Assembly: GCA_023229525.1 (NCBI GenBank)
Contig: JALNZC010000070.1
Coordinates: 1 to 13,446, forward strand
Reading direction: 5' to 3'
Length of the DNA: 13,446 nucleotides
Origin: Bacteroidales bacterium
Lineage (GTDB): Bacteria > Bacteroidota > Bacteroidia > Bacteroidales > FEN-979
Shown: in pieces, positions 1 to 6,727 of the stretch
Layout of the letters: every line of letters starts with the position of its first letter
How positions within the stretch are numbered: position 1 is the first letter of the stretch
Notes under the pieces: generated by a model
Database searches by the model: none
What the model saw: only the letters and a program-made list of their open reading frames with translations
Told to the model about the DNA's origin: nothing
Program-made: the position numbers and the translations under genes

Positions 1-11
1 ACGAGAATTTA

Positions 12-617
12 TTATTTCGAATACAACTCGACGATAAGCTGTTCCTTAATATTTTCCGGTATCTGATCACGTTCCGGGTAACTCATGAATTTTCCTGTCA
101 TCATATTTCCATCCCATTCCATCCAGGGATACTGATTGCCGCGACCTGCAAGCGCATTTGTAATAATTTCCAAAGATTTGGAACGCTCGCGAACGGCTAC
201 GATATCACCGGGGCGAATTTCAAATGATGGGATATTGACCACTTTACCATTCACCAGAATATGCCGGTGACCGATAAGCTGACGGGCGCCATCGCGTGTT
301 GGTGAGATACCCAGACGGTATACCACATTATCAAGGCGTGATTCGATCAGTTGTAATAAAACGACACCGGTGATGCCCCCTTTACGGGCGGCTTTTAGAA
401 ATGTATTTTTGAACTGACGTTCAAGAATACCATAAGTATATTTAGCCTTTTGTTTTTCGGTCAACTGTGTACCGTATTCTGAGGTCTTGGCACGACGCTT
501 TGTCTGGCCATGCATTCCCGGAGGATAATTTTTTTTCTCGTAACTTTTATCAGGTCCGTAAATAGGGTCCCTGAATCTTCTTGCAATCTTGGATTTCGGA
601 CCAATGTATCTTGCCAT
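12..617 (-). CDS. rpsD: 30S ribosomal protein S4
   Basis: Primary 16S rRNA binder that nucleates assembly of the 30S body; in many bacteria it also represses its own operon. The protein has 201 residues. It shows the N-terminal S4 segment (RYIGPKSKIARRF, then KKNYPPGMHG at about 28-37) and the S4 RNA-binding fold at about 94-157 (RLDNVVYRLGISPTR, then GHRHILVNGKVVNIPS). There is no cysteine in the whole protein, so this is the zinc-free S4 form. ATG at 617 begins the expected MARY N-terminus and is 60 nt downstream of rpsK. It has no Shine-Dalgarno, only A/T-rich sequence. It is the last gene in the window; rpoA and rplQ normally follow but are off the edge. Whether S4 autoregulates here cannot be read from the sequence. 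Confidence 0.98.
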   Translation of the reverse strand: MARYIGPKSKIARRFRDPIYGPDKSYEKKNYPPGMHGQTKRRAKTSEYGTQLTEKQKAKYTYGILERQFKNTFLKAARKGGITGVVLLQLIESRLDNVVYRLGISPTRDGARQLIGHRHILVNGKVVNIPSFEIRPGDIVAVRERSKSLEIITNALAGRGNQYPWMEWDGNMMTGKFMSYPERDQIPENIKEQLIVELYSK

Positions 618-677
618 GGTAATTGATATATTTTTTCGGTTATTTAATTCTTATTCCAATGTTGCGGTTTTTCACCA

Positions 678-1067
678 TTAAACTCTGCGGCGTTTAGGCG
701 GGCGGCATCCGTTATGAGGCAATGGAGTGATATCAACAATTTCCATTACTTCAATGCCGGCCGTATGCAGGGTACGAATGGCCGATTCACGTCCTGCTCC
801 AGGTCCCTTAATATAGACCTTAACCTTCCGAAGGCCAAGATCATAGGCAACCTTTGAAGCATCCTGAGCAGCCATCTGGGCTGCATAAGGGGTATTTTTC
901 TTGGAACCCTTGAACCCCATTTTTCCTGCGGATGACCAACTGATAACCTGACCACCGTTGTTTGTTAATGTGATGATGAGATTGTTAAATGAGGCGTTGA
1001 CATAAGCTTTTCCAATCGCATCAACTTTAACGACCCTTTTCTTTGAACTTTTTTCAGTCTTTGCCAT
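678..1067 (-). CDS. rpsK: 30S ribosomal protein S11
   Basis: Small-subunit platform protein that lines the E-site region and contacts the Shine-Dalgarno/anti-Shine-Dalgarno area of 16S rRNA. It has 129 residues, the usual length. The lysine-rich N-terminus (MAKTEKSSKKR) is followed by the conserved core (AYVNASFNN at 21-29, GAGRESAIRTL at 90-100) and the C-terminal PLPHNGCRPPKRRRV. Asn119-Gly120 in that tail matches the site that becomes isoaspartate in E. coli S11. It sits 27 nt after rpsM and 60 nt before rpsD, as in the alpha operon. The start is fixed by the family N-terminus; no Shine-Dalgarno precedes it. Confidence 0.98.
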   Translation of the reverse strand: MAKTEKSSKKRVVKVDAIGKAYVNASFNNLIITLTNNGGQVISWSSAGKMGFKGSKKNTPYAAQMAAQDASKVAYDLGLRKVKVYIKGPGAGRESAIRTLHTAGIEVMEIVDITPLPHNGCRPPKRRRV

Positions 1068-1094
1068 ATACTATATTACTACGTTCATTAACGA

Positions 1095-1475
1095 TTAACC
1101 TTTGGTTGCTTTTTTCTTATTGGCAACCGTTTTTTTCCTGCCTTTTCTTGTGCGGGCATTATTTTTCGTACTCTGTCCGCGTGTGGGTAAGCCCAAACGA
1201 TGGCGGATTCCACGGTAACAACCGATATCCATCAATCGTTTGATGTTCATCTGGACTTCCGAACGCAAAGCACCCTCGATCTTAAAATTGTCGTTGATGA
1301 GGGTACGGATTTTATTCTGTTCTTCATCATTCCAATCCTGCACCTTTTTATTCCAATCAACTCCAGCCAACGTCAGAATTTTCTGAGCTGTACTCCTGCC
1401 GATTCCGAAAATATAGGTCAGCCCAATTTCACCGCGTTTATTTTTAGGTAGGTCAATACCTGCAATTCTGGCCAT
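1095..1475 (-). CDS. rpsM: 30S ribosomal protein S13
   Basis: Small-subunit head protein that forms intersubunit bridges with 23S rRNA and L5 and reaches the P-site tRNA with its tail. It has 126 residues. The N-terminus is the conserved MARIAGIDLP, followed by the helix-two-turn-helix region (GLTYIFGIGRSTAQKIL at about 18-34) and the RNA-binding motif RGIRHRLGLPTRGQ at about 88-101. The C-terminal tail is very basic (GRKKTVANKKKATKG), as expected for the part that touches tRNA. It lies 28 nt after rpmJ and 27 nt before rpsK. A weak AGGA lies 4 nt before the ATG; the family N-terminus decides the start. Confidence 0.98.
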   Translation of the reverse strand: MARIAGIDLPKNKRGEIGLTYIFGIGRSTAQKILTLAGVDWNKKVQDWNDEEQNKIRTLINDNFKIEGALRSEVQMNIKRLMDIGCYRGIRHRLGLPTRGQSTKNNARTRKGRKKTVANKKKATKG

Positions 1476-1503
1476 AATATCCTATTTTTATGTTTATGAA
1501 ATT

Positions 1504-1620
1504 TTAACCTTGTCTTTGTTTGAATTTCGGGTTCTTTTTATTAATGACAAACAATTTGCCTTTTCTGCGTACGATTTTACAATCTGCAGATCTTTTCTTT
1601 ATGGATGCTCTAACTTTCAT
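1504..1620 (-). CDS. rpmJ: 50S ribosomal protein L36, zinc-free type
   Basis: A 38-residue basic protein that I translated from the minus strand: it begins MKVRASIKKR, continues SADCKIVRRKGKLFV and ends KFKQRQG-stop. L36 stabilises 23S rRNA near the base of the L7/L12 stalk. The usual zinc ribbon needs three cysteines and a histidine; here only Cys14 is left and the other ligand positions carry Arg, Asn and Lys, so this is the C-minus form, which also occurs in other Bacteroidota as I recall them. It lies between infA (18 nt upstream) and rpsM (28 nt downstream), its standard place. The gene is short enough to be missed by length cut-offs, but context and sequence leave little doubt. Confidence 0.97.
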   Translation of the reverse strand: MKVRASIKKRSADCKIVRRKGKLFVINKKNPKFKQRQG

Positions 1621-1638
1621 TTTACGTTTACTTTAGTA

Positions 1639-1857
1639 CTATTGATATCTGAACGTAATCCTTCCTTTTGTCAAGTCATAAGGCGACATTTCGATCCTTA
1701 CTTTATCCCCGGGTAATATTTTAATGTAATGCATCCGCATTTTTCCCGAGATATGTGCGGTAATCACGTGTCCGTTTTCCAATTCCACACGGAACATCGC
1801 ATTGCCGAGGGATTCGATTACGGTGCCATCCTGTTGTATTGAAGATTGTTTTGCCAT
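1639..1857 (-). CDS. infA: Translation initiation factor IF-1
   Basis: Binds the A site of the 30S subunit during initiation and helps IF-2 and IF-3 select the initiator tRNA. The product is 72 residues of a single S1-like OB fold, with the conserved GKMRMHYIKILPGDKV at about 38-53 and the C-terminal SPYDLTKGRITFRYQ. The frame stays open 27 codons further upstream to an ATG at 1938, but that stretch lies inside the end of map and has no family similarity; the ATG at 1857 gives the standard MAKQ N-terminus and normal length. Only one base separates it from the map stop codon, so translation is probably coupled. No Shine-Dalgarno is seen. Confidence 0.97.
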   Translation of the reverse strand: MAKQSSIQQDGTVIESLGNAMFRVELENGHVITAHISGKMRMHYIKILPGDKVRIEMSPYDLTKGRITFRYQ

Positions 1858-1858
1858 T

Positions 1859-2656
1859 TTATATACTGCTTGGTCCGAGTATTTCTTCAATATACCGAAA
1901 AGTTGAGAGCACATCCGTTTTGTCTTTCTGCACCGCAACCGTCAATTCAAAATGTGCTGAAGGCATCCGGTCAGCAGTTCGGATAGTCCATCCATCCTGA
2001 GCTTGAACAACCGTTTTGGTACCCATGTTGATCATGGGTTCAATACAGATCGTCAAACCCGTTGGTAATTTTGCTCCCGAACCTCGTTTCCCATAATTCG
2101 GGATATCCGGTTTCTCATGCAACTGCTTTCCGATCCCATGTCCAACAAGCTCTCTAACTACTGAATAGCCAAATGATTCCACGTAATTCTGTATTGCTGA
2201 ACTGATATCCCCGACACGTTTTCCTGAAATCGCCCAATCAAGGGCAAGAAAAAGCGAATCTTTGGTACGTTTCAGTAAATCCATCACATCGGCATTCACT
2301 TCACCTATTGCGAAAGTGTATGCTGAATCACCGTAAAAACCATTTTTCTGGCATCCGCAGTCGATCGAAACTATATCACCATTTTTAAGAACTCTTTCAC
2401 TTGGTATTCCATGAACGACTTCTTCGTTCACCGAGATACACAGGGTCGCCGGGAATCCCCTATAACCTTTAAATCCGGGTATCGCCCCTTCCTTCCGGAT
2501 AAATTCTTCAGCTATTTTATCCAGTGTAATTGTTGTAACACCGGGTTTTATAAATTTTGCAACTTCGGCGAGGGTTTTACTTACAATTATCGCATTTTCC
2601 CTCAGTATTTCAATCTCGTCAGCCGATTTTACAACCACTTGTTGTTCATTAAACAT
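1859..2656 (-). CDS. map: Methionine aminopeptidase, type I
   Basis: Removes the initiator methionine from new cytosolic proteins when the second residue is small. It has 265 residues of the pita-bread fold without an N-terminal extension, so type Ia. By comparison with E. coli Map the metal ligands are all present: Asp99 (in VSIDCG), Asp110 (in FYGDSAYTF), His173 (in LVGHGIGKQLHE), Glu206 (in ICIEPM) and Glu237 (in AHFELTVAV); the substrate-contacting His82 lies in VVHGIPS. The residue after Glu237 is Leu where the family usually has His (FEHT), which is noted as a finding. It starts 6 nt after secY and ends 1 nt before infA. adk, which separates secY and map in Firmicutes, is absent. Confidence 0.97.
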   Translation of the reverse strand: MFNEQQVVVKSADEIEILRENAIIVSKTLAEVAKFIKPGVTTITLDKIAEEFIRKEGAIPGFKGYRGFPATLCISVNEEVVHGIPSERVLKNGDIVSIDCGCQKNGFYGDSAYTFAIGEVNADVMDLLKRTKDSLFLALDWAISGKRVGDISSAIQNYVESFGYSVVRELVGHGIGKQLHEKPDIPNYGKRGSGAKLPTGLTICIEPMINMGTKTVVQAQDGWTIRTADRMPSAHFELTVAVQKDKTDVLSTFRYIEEILGPSSI

Positions 2657-2662
2657 TAGTCA

Positions 2663-4030
2663 TCATCCGGTTACGGAATAAGATGAACGTCCCTTGATCC
2701 TTCCCGATTTAGTCAGCCCGTCGTAATGGCGCATTAATAAATGACTTTCAACCTGCTGTAATGTATCCAGCACAACTCCAACTAAAATCAGCAAGGAGGT
2801 ACCTCCATAAAATTGTGCAAATTGGGAAGTGATACCCACCATCCGGACGAGCGCCGGCATGATGGCGACAAATCCCAGGAAAATGGAACCTGGCAAGGTA
2901 ATGCGTGACATTACATCATCAATAAATTCCGACGTCTTTTTTCCCGGTTTTACCCCAGGAATAAATCCCCCGTTTTTCTTCATGTCTTCCGCCATTTGAT
3001 TGGGGTTGACCGTTATTGCAGTGTAAAAGTAAGTAAATAAAATAATCAGAATGAAGAAAACAAAATTATACCAGAAACCATTGATATCTGTAAAAACCCT
3101 GGCAAAACCTGTCAATGTTTCATTGCTTGCAAAGCCCGCAATGGTCAGCGGCAGGAACATGATGGCCTGGGCAAAAATGATGGGCATTACACCGGCGGCA
3201 TTTACCTTTAGTGGAATGTACTGGCGAACCCCTCCATACTGCTTGTTCCCGACAATCCGCTTTGCATATTGTACAGGAATTTTACGGGTTCCCTGAACCA
3301 ATAGGATGGTAACAAGGATTACCAGAACAAGGAAAGCTATTTCAACGACAAAAAATACAAGTCCGCCACCTTTCTGTTCCATTCTCGAAACAAGTTCACC
3401 AAACAATGCGAATGGTAAGCGGGCCATGATCCCAATCATAATAATAAGTGATATACCATTCCCGATCCCCTTATCCGTGATTCTTTCGCCAAGCCACATG
3501 ACAAACATGGAGCCTGCTGTAAGGTAAACGATGGATGATAACCCGAAAAATGAAAATACGGTGTGGAGTGTTGTATTTGGATTAAATGGGTAGATTGCTT
3601 CAGCAGGAAGCTGGGACGCGAGATTTGCAATGTATGCAGGTGACTGGAAGATCAGAATAATCACAGTGAGATAACGGGTCATCTGATTGATCTTTTTTCG
3701 TCCACTCTCACCCTCCTTCTGCAATTTCTGGAAATATGGAATTGCCATTCCAAGAAGTTGCATCACAATAGATGCCGAAATATATGGCATAATCCCAAGA
3801 GCAAAAATGGAAGCATTGGAAAAAGCCCCTCCAGAAAACATGTTGAGTAGTCCAAGTAAACCTGATTGAGTCTGATTCTGCAGACTGGCTAGCATGCCCG
3901 GATCAACACCGGGAAGTACAACATACGATCCCAAGCGGTATATCATGATGATCCCGATAGTATAAAGGATCCGCTTGCGTAGGTCTTCAATCTTCCAAAT
4001 GTTCCGTAAGGTTTGGATCAGTTTTTTCAT
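2663..4030 (-). CDS. secY: Protein translocase channel subunit SecY
   Basis: Inner-membrane pore of the SecYEG translocon, which exports unfolded proteins with SecA and inserts membrane proteins with the ribosome. It has 455 residues and ten visible hydrophobic segments, at about 21-40, 73-100, 119-138, 157-180, 190-212, 224-246, 277-300, 320-342, 378-398 and 406-425. Family motifs are GVDPG (41-45), the cytosolic loop EGESGRKKINQMTRY (106-120), GERITDKGIGNGISLI (181-196), QYGGVRQYIPLKVNAAGVMPIIFA (264-287, the SecA/ribosome-binding loop into TM7) and the C-terminal HYDGLTKSGRIKGR. It follows rplO by 10 nt, the normal end of the spc operon. Stop is TGA. Confidence 0.99.
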   Translation of the reverse strand: MKKLIQTLRNIWKIEDLRKRILYTIGIIMIYRLGSYVVLPGVDPGMLASLQNQTQSGLLGLLNMFSGGAFSNASIFALGIMPYISASIVMQLLGMAIPYFQKLQKEGESGRKKINQMTRYLTVIILIFQSPAYIANLASQLPAEAIYPFNPNTTLHTVFSFFGLSSIVYLTAGSMFVMWLGERITDKGIGNGISLIIMIGIMARLPFALFGELVSRMEQKGGGLVFFVVEIAFLVLVILVTILLVQGTRKIPVQYAKRIVGNKQYGGVRQYIPLKVNAAGVMPIIFAQAIMFLPLTIAGFASNETLTGFARVFTDINGFWYNFVFFILIILFTYFYTAITVNPNQMAEDMKKNGGFIPGVKPGKKTSEFIDDVMSRITLPGSIFLGFVAIMPALVRMVGITSQFAQFYGGTSLLILVGVVLDTLQQVESHLLMRHYDGLTKSGRIKGRSSYSVTG

Positions 4031-4040
4031 TCAACCGAGT

Positions 4041-4487
4041 TTAAATTGTGTTAGCGATTCCACCCAATTCTTCAATTGCTTTCTTTGCAGTGGCCGAGAA
4101 ACCATGGGCAGAGATTTCGAGTTTTACTTTAAGCTCTCCCCGGCCCAGAATTTTGATCCGGTCATTTTTGGAAACATACCCGCTTTCAATCAGGACTTCA
4201 GGACTAATCACAGTAAGATTCTTTTTTTCAGAAATTTGTTGCAGGACATCCAGGTTAATACCCTTATATTCCACACGGTTAAAGTTCTTAAAACCAAACT
4301 TTGGAACCCGGCGTACCAGTGACATCTGTCCTCCTTCATAACCAAGTTTTTTGGAATATCCGGAACGCGATTGTGCGCCTTTATTACCGCGGGTTGATGT
4401 TCCTCCGTGACCTGAACCTTGTCCCCTACCAATACGCTTTACTTTTTTAGTTGAACCTTTTGCAGGTTTTAGATTGCTTAAATCCAT
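4041..4487 (-). CDS. rplO: 50S ribosomal protein L15
   Basis: Late-assembly large-subunit protein whose long N-terminal tail threads into 23S rRNA near domain II and V. It has 148 residues. The N-terminus MDLSNLKPAKGSTKKVKRIGRG leads into the Gly/Arg-rich extension (GQGSGHGGTSTRGNKGAQSR, 22-41) and GYEGGQMSLVRRVPKFGFKN (49-68), then the globular C-terminal half ending AKKAIEELGGIANTI. It lies 19 nt after rpmD and 10 nt before secY. No Shine-Dalgarno; the start is fixed by the family N-terminus. Confidence 0.98.
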   Translation of the reverse strand: MDLSNLKPAKGSTKKVKRIGRGQGSGHGGTSTRGNKGAQSRSGYSKKLGYEGGQMSLVRRVPKFGFKNFNRVEYKGINLDVLQQISEKKNLTVISPEVLIESGYVSKNDRIKILGRGELKVKLEISAHGFSATAKKAIEELGGIANTI

Positions 4488-4506
4488 TTCAGTATCATTT
4501 ATCTTA

Positions 4507-4689
4507 TTAAACTTCTTCTTCCACCTTCACCAGGTGGATCACTTTGTGCACCATCCCAAGAATCTGAGGTGTTGCTTCATGTTCAACCGTATGACGGATC
4601 CTCTTGAGCCCCAAAGCTTCGAGGGTGCGTTTCTGGCGCAACGGTCTTCCGATGCCACTGCGAACCTGCGTTATTTTAATCTTTTTCAT
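4507..4689 (-). CDS. rpmD: 50S ribosomal protein L30
   Basis: Small large-subunit protein of 60 residues, the standard bacterial length. It has the ferredoxin-like L30 fold signature: KIKITQVRSGIGRP, then QKRTLEALGLKRIRHTVEH, then GMVHKVIHLVKVEE. L30 binds 5S/23S rRNA regions at the back of the 50S subunit and is absent from some phyla, so its presence is informative. It is 28 nt after rpsE and 19 nt before rplO, as in the spc operon. Two consecutive TAA triplets (4507-4509 and the neighbouring out-of-gene TAA-like A/T run) follow the final Val. Confidence 0.97.
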   Translation of the reverse strand: MKKIKITQVRSGIGRPLRQKRTLEALGLKRIRHTVEHEATPQILGMVHKVIHLVKVEEEV

Positions 4690-4717
4690 CGCTTAATAGA
4701 GCCTTTAAAGTGTGAAC

Positions 4718-5236
4718 TTAACCATTAAATACCTGATTGAGCTCAATTCCCCTGAGCTGCGCAATCGTATAGGGATCCCTTAATTTGATAAGGGCATTGA
4801 TGGTAGCTTTAACTACACTATGTGGGTTGGAAGAACCTTTTGACTTGGCCAGGACATCCTTTACACCCACGCTCTCCAGAACTGCACGCATAGCGCCTCC
4901 TGCGATTACACCTGTACCAGGAGCGGCAGGTTTCAGATAAACGAGTGCACCGCTGTATTTTCCAAGCTGATCGTGAGGAATTGTTCCCCTGAGAATGGGC
5001 ACTTTGATGAGGTTTTTCTTGGCATCATCTATTCCTTTGGCAATTGCCGCGGTTACTTCCTTGGCTTTTCCAAGGCCATAGCCAACTACGCCATTTTCAT
5101 TTCCAACTACAACAATCGCGGAAAAACTGAAAGTACGGCCGCCCTTGGTAACTTTGGTTACGCGTTGAATGCTGACCAGACGATCCTTGAATTCGATTTC
5201 ACTCGATTTAACTCTTTTTACATTAACGTTTGTCAT
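4718..5236 (-). CDS. rpsE: 30S ribosomal protein S5
   Basis: Decoding-accuracy protein of the 30S body near the mRNA entry tunnel; it also has RNA-unwinding activity with S3 and S4 in E. coli. It has 172 residues with the dsRBD-like N-terminal domain at about 15-80 (RLVSIQRVTKVTKGGRTFSF, then GNENGVVGYGLGKAKEV) and the C-terminal domain at about 90-165 (PAAPGTGVIAGGAMRAVLES, SNPHSVVKATINAL). Stop of rplR and a weak AAGGAAG element share bases just before the ATG, 4 nt away, so this is one of the few genes here with any Shine-Dalgarno character. Spacing is 7 nt from rplR and 28 nt to rpmD. Confidence 0.98.
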   Translation of the reverse strand: MTNVNVKRVKSSEIEFKDRLVSIQRVTKVTKGGRTFSFSAIVVVGNENGVVGYGLGKAKEVTAAIAKGIDDAKKNLIKVPILRGTIPHDQLGKYSGALVYLKPAAPGTGVIAGGAMRAVLESVGVKDVLAKSKGSSNPHSVVKATINALIKLRDPYTIAQLRGIELNQVFNG

Positions 5237-5243
5237 ATCTTCC

Positions 5244-5606
5244 TTAGAATTTTAGGCCGCCTTCCCTGGCTGCATCCGCCAAAGATTTAACCCTGCCATG
5301 ATATAAATAACCATTACGATCAAAAACAACCCGGTCGATTCCTGCCTGCAGTGCCTTTTCAGCAATGGCTTTCCCGACCATTTTGGCGATATCCGATTTG
5401 GTCCCTGTCTGGTCATCCATCACCTTCTCCATTGACGATGCAGCAACCAGTGTTTTACCAGCCTGATCATCAATCAGTTGTACATAAATTGCTTTATTGC
5501 TGCGGAATACCGTCATGCGAGGCCTGTCAGGAGTCCCTTGTACGATTTTACGTATCCTTTTTTTGATCCTGAACCTGCGAAATTCTTTTCTACTCTTGAT
5601 TGCCAT
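5244..5606 (-). CDS. rplR: 50S ribosomal protein L18
   Basis: Binds 5S rRNA and, with L5, places it in the central protuberance. It has 120 residues: a basic N-terminal tail (MAIKSRKEFRRFRIKKRIRK), then RPRMTVFRSNKAIYVQLIDD at about 28-47, and the conserved end FDRNGYLYHGRVKSLADAAREGGLKF. It follows rplF after a 69 nt spacer and precedes rpsE by 7 nt. The region before the ATG is purine-rich (AAAAAGAGAAAGAA) with no true Shine-Dalgarno. Confidence 0.98.
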   Translation of the reverse strand: MAIKSRKEFRRFRIKKRIRKIVQGTPDRPRMTVFRSNKAIYVQLIDDQAGKTLVAASSMEKVMDDQTGTKSDIAKMVGKAIAEKALQAGIDRVVFDRNGYLYHGRVKSLADAAREGGLKF

Positions 5607-5628
5607 TTCTTTCTCTTTTTATTAAGAT

Positions 5629-5640
5629 GCACTGCAGTGC
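5629..5640. repeat. 12-bp perfect palindrome in rplF-rplR spacer
   Basis: GCACTGCAGTGC reads the same on both strands and sits in the 69 nt gap between rplF and rplR. In the transcript the upstream neighbours GCAC (5660-5663) and AUCGC (5655-5659) could pair with GUGC (5629-5632) and GUGAU (5642-5646), giving a bulged stem just before the rplR start. The pairing was done by eye; function is unknown. Confidence 0.4.
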
Positions 5641-5675
5641 TATCACGATACATTGCGATGTGCCGCAACTAATAT

Positions 5676-6233
5676 TTATTGACCTGCGGCTGATTTGCCG
5701 GCTTTTTTCTTGATTTCCTCTCCTTGGAACCGGATACCCTTGCCCTTGTATGGCTCAGGTCGTCTGAACGATCTGATTTTAGCTGCAACCTGTCCGATTA
5801 GCTGTTTATCTACAGAATTTAGGATAATTGTATTATTTTTACCTTTATCTGCGTTGGTCTTGACTTTAATCGCGTCCGGCAGTTCCATCAGGATATTGTG
5901 GGAATATCCTAGTGAAAGCTCTAGGAGCTGACCATTTCCGGAAGCCTTATAACCAACCCCGACAAGTTCCTGTACCAGGGTATATCCCTCAGAAACGCCT
6001 TTAACCATATTATTTATAAGTGAACGGTACAACCCGTGTTTTGCACGGTCATCGCGCTCTTCGGAATGACGTTCGACGGTCACGATATTGTTTTCTACTT
6101 TTACAGAAATCTTGGGATCGACTTGCTGTTGCAATTGACCCAGTTTCCCTTTAACAGTTACCAAATTTGTATCGGAGATAGTAACCTGTACGCCATCGGG
6201 CAATGTAATTGGTAGTTTTCCTATTCTTGACAT
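5676..6233 (-). CDS. rplF: 50S ribosomal protein L6
   Basis: Binds helix 97 of 23S rRNA next to the sarcin-ricin loop, near the factor-binding site. It has 185 residues in two duplicated L6 domains (about 1-82 and 83-185). Motifs are MSRIGKLPITLP at the start, HGLYRSLINNMVKGVSEGY around 66-84, LVGVGYKA, and near the end FRRPEPYKGKGIRF. The C-terminus is Lys-rich (GEEIKKKAGKSAAGQ). It is 16 nt after rpsH, and the gap contains the only strong Shine-Dalgarno in the window (separate entry). Confidence 0.98.
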   Translation of the reverse strand: MSRIGKLPITLPDGVQVTISDTNLVTVKGKLGQLQQQVDPKISVKVENNIVTVERHSEERDDRAKHGLYRSLINNMVKGVSEGYTLVQELVGVGYKASGNGQLLELSLGYSHNILMELPDAIKVKTNADKGKNNTIILNSVDKQLIGQVAAKIRSFRRPEPYKGKGIRFQGEEIKKKAGKSAAGQ

Positions 6234-6240
6234 GATTAAG

Positions 6241-6247
6241 CTCTCCT
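6241..6247 (-). promoter_or_regulatory. Strong Shine-Dalgarno for rplF
   Basis: The mRNA reads AGGAGAG, 7 nt before the rplF ATG and just after the rpsH stop. It is a good match to the anti-Shine-Dalgarno of 16S rRNA. The other genes of this window mostly have A/T-rich leaders with no such element, so this site stands out. Confidence 0.7.
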
Positions 6248-6249
6248 AA

Positions 6250-6648
6250 TTAACTGATATAACATAATACCTCACCGCCAACTTTCTTTACCTTAGCTTC
6301 TTTGTCGGTCATTAAACCCTGTGAAGTTGAAAGGATGGCTATTCCAAGTCCGTTCAATACACGGGGCAGATGATCGTTGTCAACATACTTCCGTAAGCCG
6401 GGTTTGGAAACCCGGAGGAGGGCATTGATGGCCGAAAGTTTAGAAACCGGATGATACTTCAGGGCGATCTTTATGATTCCCGGGTGCGGTTCATTTTCCA
6501 CTTTGTAGTTAAGGATATATCCTTTTTCAAAGAGGATCCGGGTGATATCTTCTTTGATCTTCGATTTTGGAATTTCAACAACCCGGTGATTGGCCATTAC
6601 GGCATTCCTGATTCTTGTCAAATAATCTGCAATGGGGTCCGTAACCAT
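6250..6648 (-). CDS. rpsH: 30S ribosomal protein S8
   Basis: Primary binder of 16S rRNA helix 21 and, in E. coli, the translational repressor of the spc operon. It has 132 residues. The N-terminal domain starts MVTDPIADYLTRIRNAVMANH and continues IPKSKIKEDITRILFEKGYI; the C-terminal domain holds the signature GLGIAILSTSQGLMTDKEA at about 100-118 and ends GGEVLCYIS. The start follows a 79 nt spacer, the longest in the window, with the A-rich leader AAAAAAAAAGAATA directly before ATG. Whether S8 controls this operon in this lineage is not shown by the sequence. Confidence 0.98.
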   Translation of the reverse strand: MVTDPIADYLTRIRNAVMANHRVVEIPKSKIKEDITRILFEKGYILNYKVENEPHPGIIKIALKYHPVSKLSAINALLRVSKPGLRKYVDNDHLPRVLNGLGIAILSTSQGLMTDKEAKVKKVGGEVLCYIS

Positions 6649-6709
6649 TATTCTTTTTTTTAATTGTTTATTATATCTTTTTTCTGTCAGGATGCATTGA
6701 TATACTTCC

Positions 6710-6725
6710 CGAAAATATCTTTTCG
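6710..6725 (-). other. Small stem-loop after rpsN stop
   Basis: A perfect 6-bp inverted repeat with a 4-nt loop: in the mRNA CGAAAA, loop GAUA, UUUUCG. It starts 2 nt after the rpsN stop codon, inside the 79 nt rpsN-rpsH gap, the longest non-coding stretch here. No U-run follows directly, so it does not look like an intrinsic terminator. It may protect a 3' end or act in translational control, but both are guesses. Confidence 0.4.
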
Positions 6726-6727
6726 TA

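Noticed and set aside
618..677. Regulatory leader before rpsD (S4 target)
   Set aside because: The 60 nt gap shows only A/T-rich sequence and a 3-bp inverted match; nothing supports a pseudoknot-like S4 site by eye.
1858..1938. Upstream in-frame extension of infA by 27 codons
   Set aside because: The extension overlaps map and has no IF-1 similarity; the internal ATG at 1857 gives the standard 72-residue protein.
3975..4322. 115-codon open frame on the plus strand across the secY-rplO junction
   Set aside because: Antisense to two certain genes, low-complexity hydrophobic/aromatic composition typical of a reverse-strand shadow.
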